Shown: piece after piece, positions 63,388 to 64,000 of the stretch
How the letters are laid out: every line of letters begins with the position of its first letter
Numbering within the stretch: position 1 is the first letter of the stretch
Origin: Streptomyces sp. NBC_00557
Lineage (GTDB): Bacteria; Actinomycetota; Actinomycetes; Streptomycetales; Streptomycetaceae
Length of the DNA stretch: 64,000 nucleotides
Assembly (NCBI RefSeq): GCF_036345995.1
Contig: NZ_CP107796.1
Coordinates: 6,510,001 to 6,574,000, forward strand
Direction of reading: 5' to 3'
Made by a program: the position numbers and the translations under genes
Notes under the pieces: generated by a model
Told to the model about the DNA's origin: nothing
Seen by the model: only the letters and a program-made list of their open reading frames with translations
Databases searched by the model: none

Positions 63388-64000
63388 AGCGCACCTCCGT
63401 CGCGCAGATCTCGTACCCCAGCCGCTTGTTGATCGCGATCATGGGCCCGTTGCCCGCGTCGTTGCCGGTGAAGGCCTCGGCGAGACCGGCGGCGCGGGCC
63501 CGGTACAGCGAGTGGATCTTGGCGAGCTTGGCCAGGCCACGCCCGCGGTGGGCGCGGGCGGTGCCGGTCATGGCGGTGCCGTACCGTGATCCGCCGTCGG
63601 TGTAGGCCACGCTGAAGGCGGCCGGGCGGCCGTCGGCCAGGACGACCGTCGTCAGCTCCCGGTCGAGCAGCGGATGTTCCCAGGTCTCCGCGAGCCAGGC
63701 CTGGTAGTCGGTGAACTCGGTGTCCACGTCGCTCGGTTCGTCCGCCGTCGTCTGTGCGTCCAGCTCGAACAGCGGACGCGGGTCCTCGGCGAAGTCGGCG
63801 GCGGTGCGCAGCTCGACGCCTGCCGGGAGCGCCGGCAGCGGGGGCAGAGGGGTGCGTCTCAGGTCCAGGCGGAGGAAGTGGGCCGAGCGGCCGGCGTGGT
63901 AGCCGCGCCGCTCGGCGAAAGCACGGTTGGCCGGCGTGTCCAGCAGCCAGGCGAACAACCTGGTCGCACCGTGCCCGGCCAGGTGTTCCTCGGCCGCGCG
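63368..64000 (-). CDS. GNAT-family acetyltransferase (partial, 5' end beyond window)
   Basis: At least 210 residues are visible; the frame stays open to the right edge (RAAEEHLAGHGATR precedes LFAWLLDTPANRAFAERRGY), so the start lies outside. This looks like a tandem GNAT: the end of a first domain, then a second with ELTTVVLADGRPAAFSVAY, MTGTARAHRGRGLAKLAKIH (acetyl-CoA loop R-G-R-G-L-A) and NDAGNGPMIAINKRLGYEI. Substrate unknown. Confidence 0.88.
   Translation of the reverse strand, partial: RAAEEHLAGHGATRLFAWLLDTPANRAFAERRGYHAGRSAHFLRLDLRRTPLPPLPALPAGVELRTAADFAEDPRPLFELDAQTTADEPSDVDTEFTDYQAWLAETWEHPLLDRELTTVVLADGRPAAFSVAYTDGGSRYGTAMTGTARAHRGRGLAKLAKIHSLYRARAAGLAEAFTGNDAGNGPMIAINKRLGYEICATEVRYVRELA

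Overview
The window is a piece of a Streptomyces chromosome. The DNA is very GC-rich, third codon positions are strongly G/C biased, GTG and TTG starts are common, and the gene order is the familiar actinobacterial housekeeping run. From tlyA to der it matches, from memory, both the S. coelicolor SCO178x-SCO175x block and the Mycobacterium tuberculosis tlyA-ppnK-recN-pyrG-nudix-parA-scpA-scpB-rluB-cmk-engA block. Everything here was read by eye. Family names come from motif recognition, not from a search. No tRNA, rRNA, CRISPR array or integrase gene was seen.

Layout. 1-6.6 kb: end of an ABC ATPase, an SCP2-like protein, then tlyA, nadK, recN, a small PNPT-like membrane protein and a glycosyltransferase. 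6.6-11.6 kb, minus strand: a PucR regulator, a flavin oxidase and a GH15 hydrolase. 12.1-18 kb: pyrG, a Nudix hydrolase, a STAND/TPR protein and ald. 18.3-24.7 kb: a second ParA-like ATPase, a possible ribbon-helix-helix partner, the condensin subunits ScpA and ScpB, RluB, and an ADP-ribosylglycohydrolase/nucleotidyltransferase pair behind a long palindrome. 24.7-30.3 kb: a Rieske lipoprotein, aroH-tyrA, cmk-plsC-der. 30.4-41.3 kb: an Rpf-LysM cell-wall enzyme with a structured leader, an orphan cytochrome oxidase subunit I, an I78-type inhibitor, PAP2 and PIG-V-like membrane proteins, a DHA2 exporter, an acyl-CoA dehydrogenase and a SepF paralogue. 41.5-49.3 kb: a protein with a Cys-rich tail, two flavin/redox genes (one a fusion) and two tandem streptogrisin-type proteases. 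49.5-54 kb: the mutagenesis pair dnaE2 and an ImuB-like gene behind a LexA-type box. 54.3-56.2 kb: a secreted lipase and a sortase-anchored lytic polysaccharide monooxygenase (LPMO). 61.5-64 kb: small accessory enzymes and a tiny basic protein.

The accessory element is at 56.33-61.46 kb. It has visibly lower GC than its surroundings and is bounded by near-identical direct repeats of about 21 bp. It carries a KAP-family P-loop NTPase fused to a response-regulator receiver domain, a protein with a C-terminal Mrr-like PD-(D/E)xK nuclease domain, and an IS5-family insertion sequence whose transposase carries a nonsense codon. It is the best candidate for an undescribed system here: it looks like a small genomic island with a possible anti-phage or DNA-processing function. 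That function is inference from domain content and context.

Themes that link neighbours: chromosome maintenance (RecN, ParA-like, ScpAB, DnaE2/ImuB), division and cell wall (SepF, Rpf, PAP2, glycosyltransferases), and secreted degradative enzymes (two proteases, lipase, LPMO).
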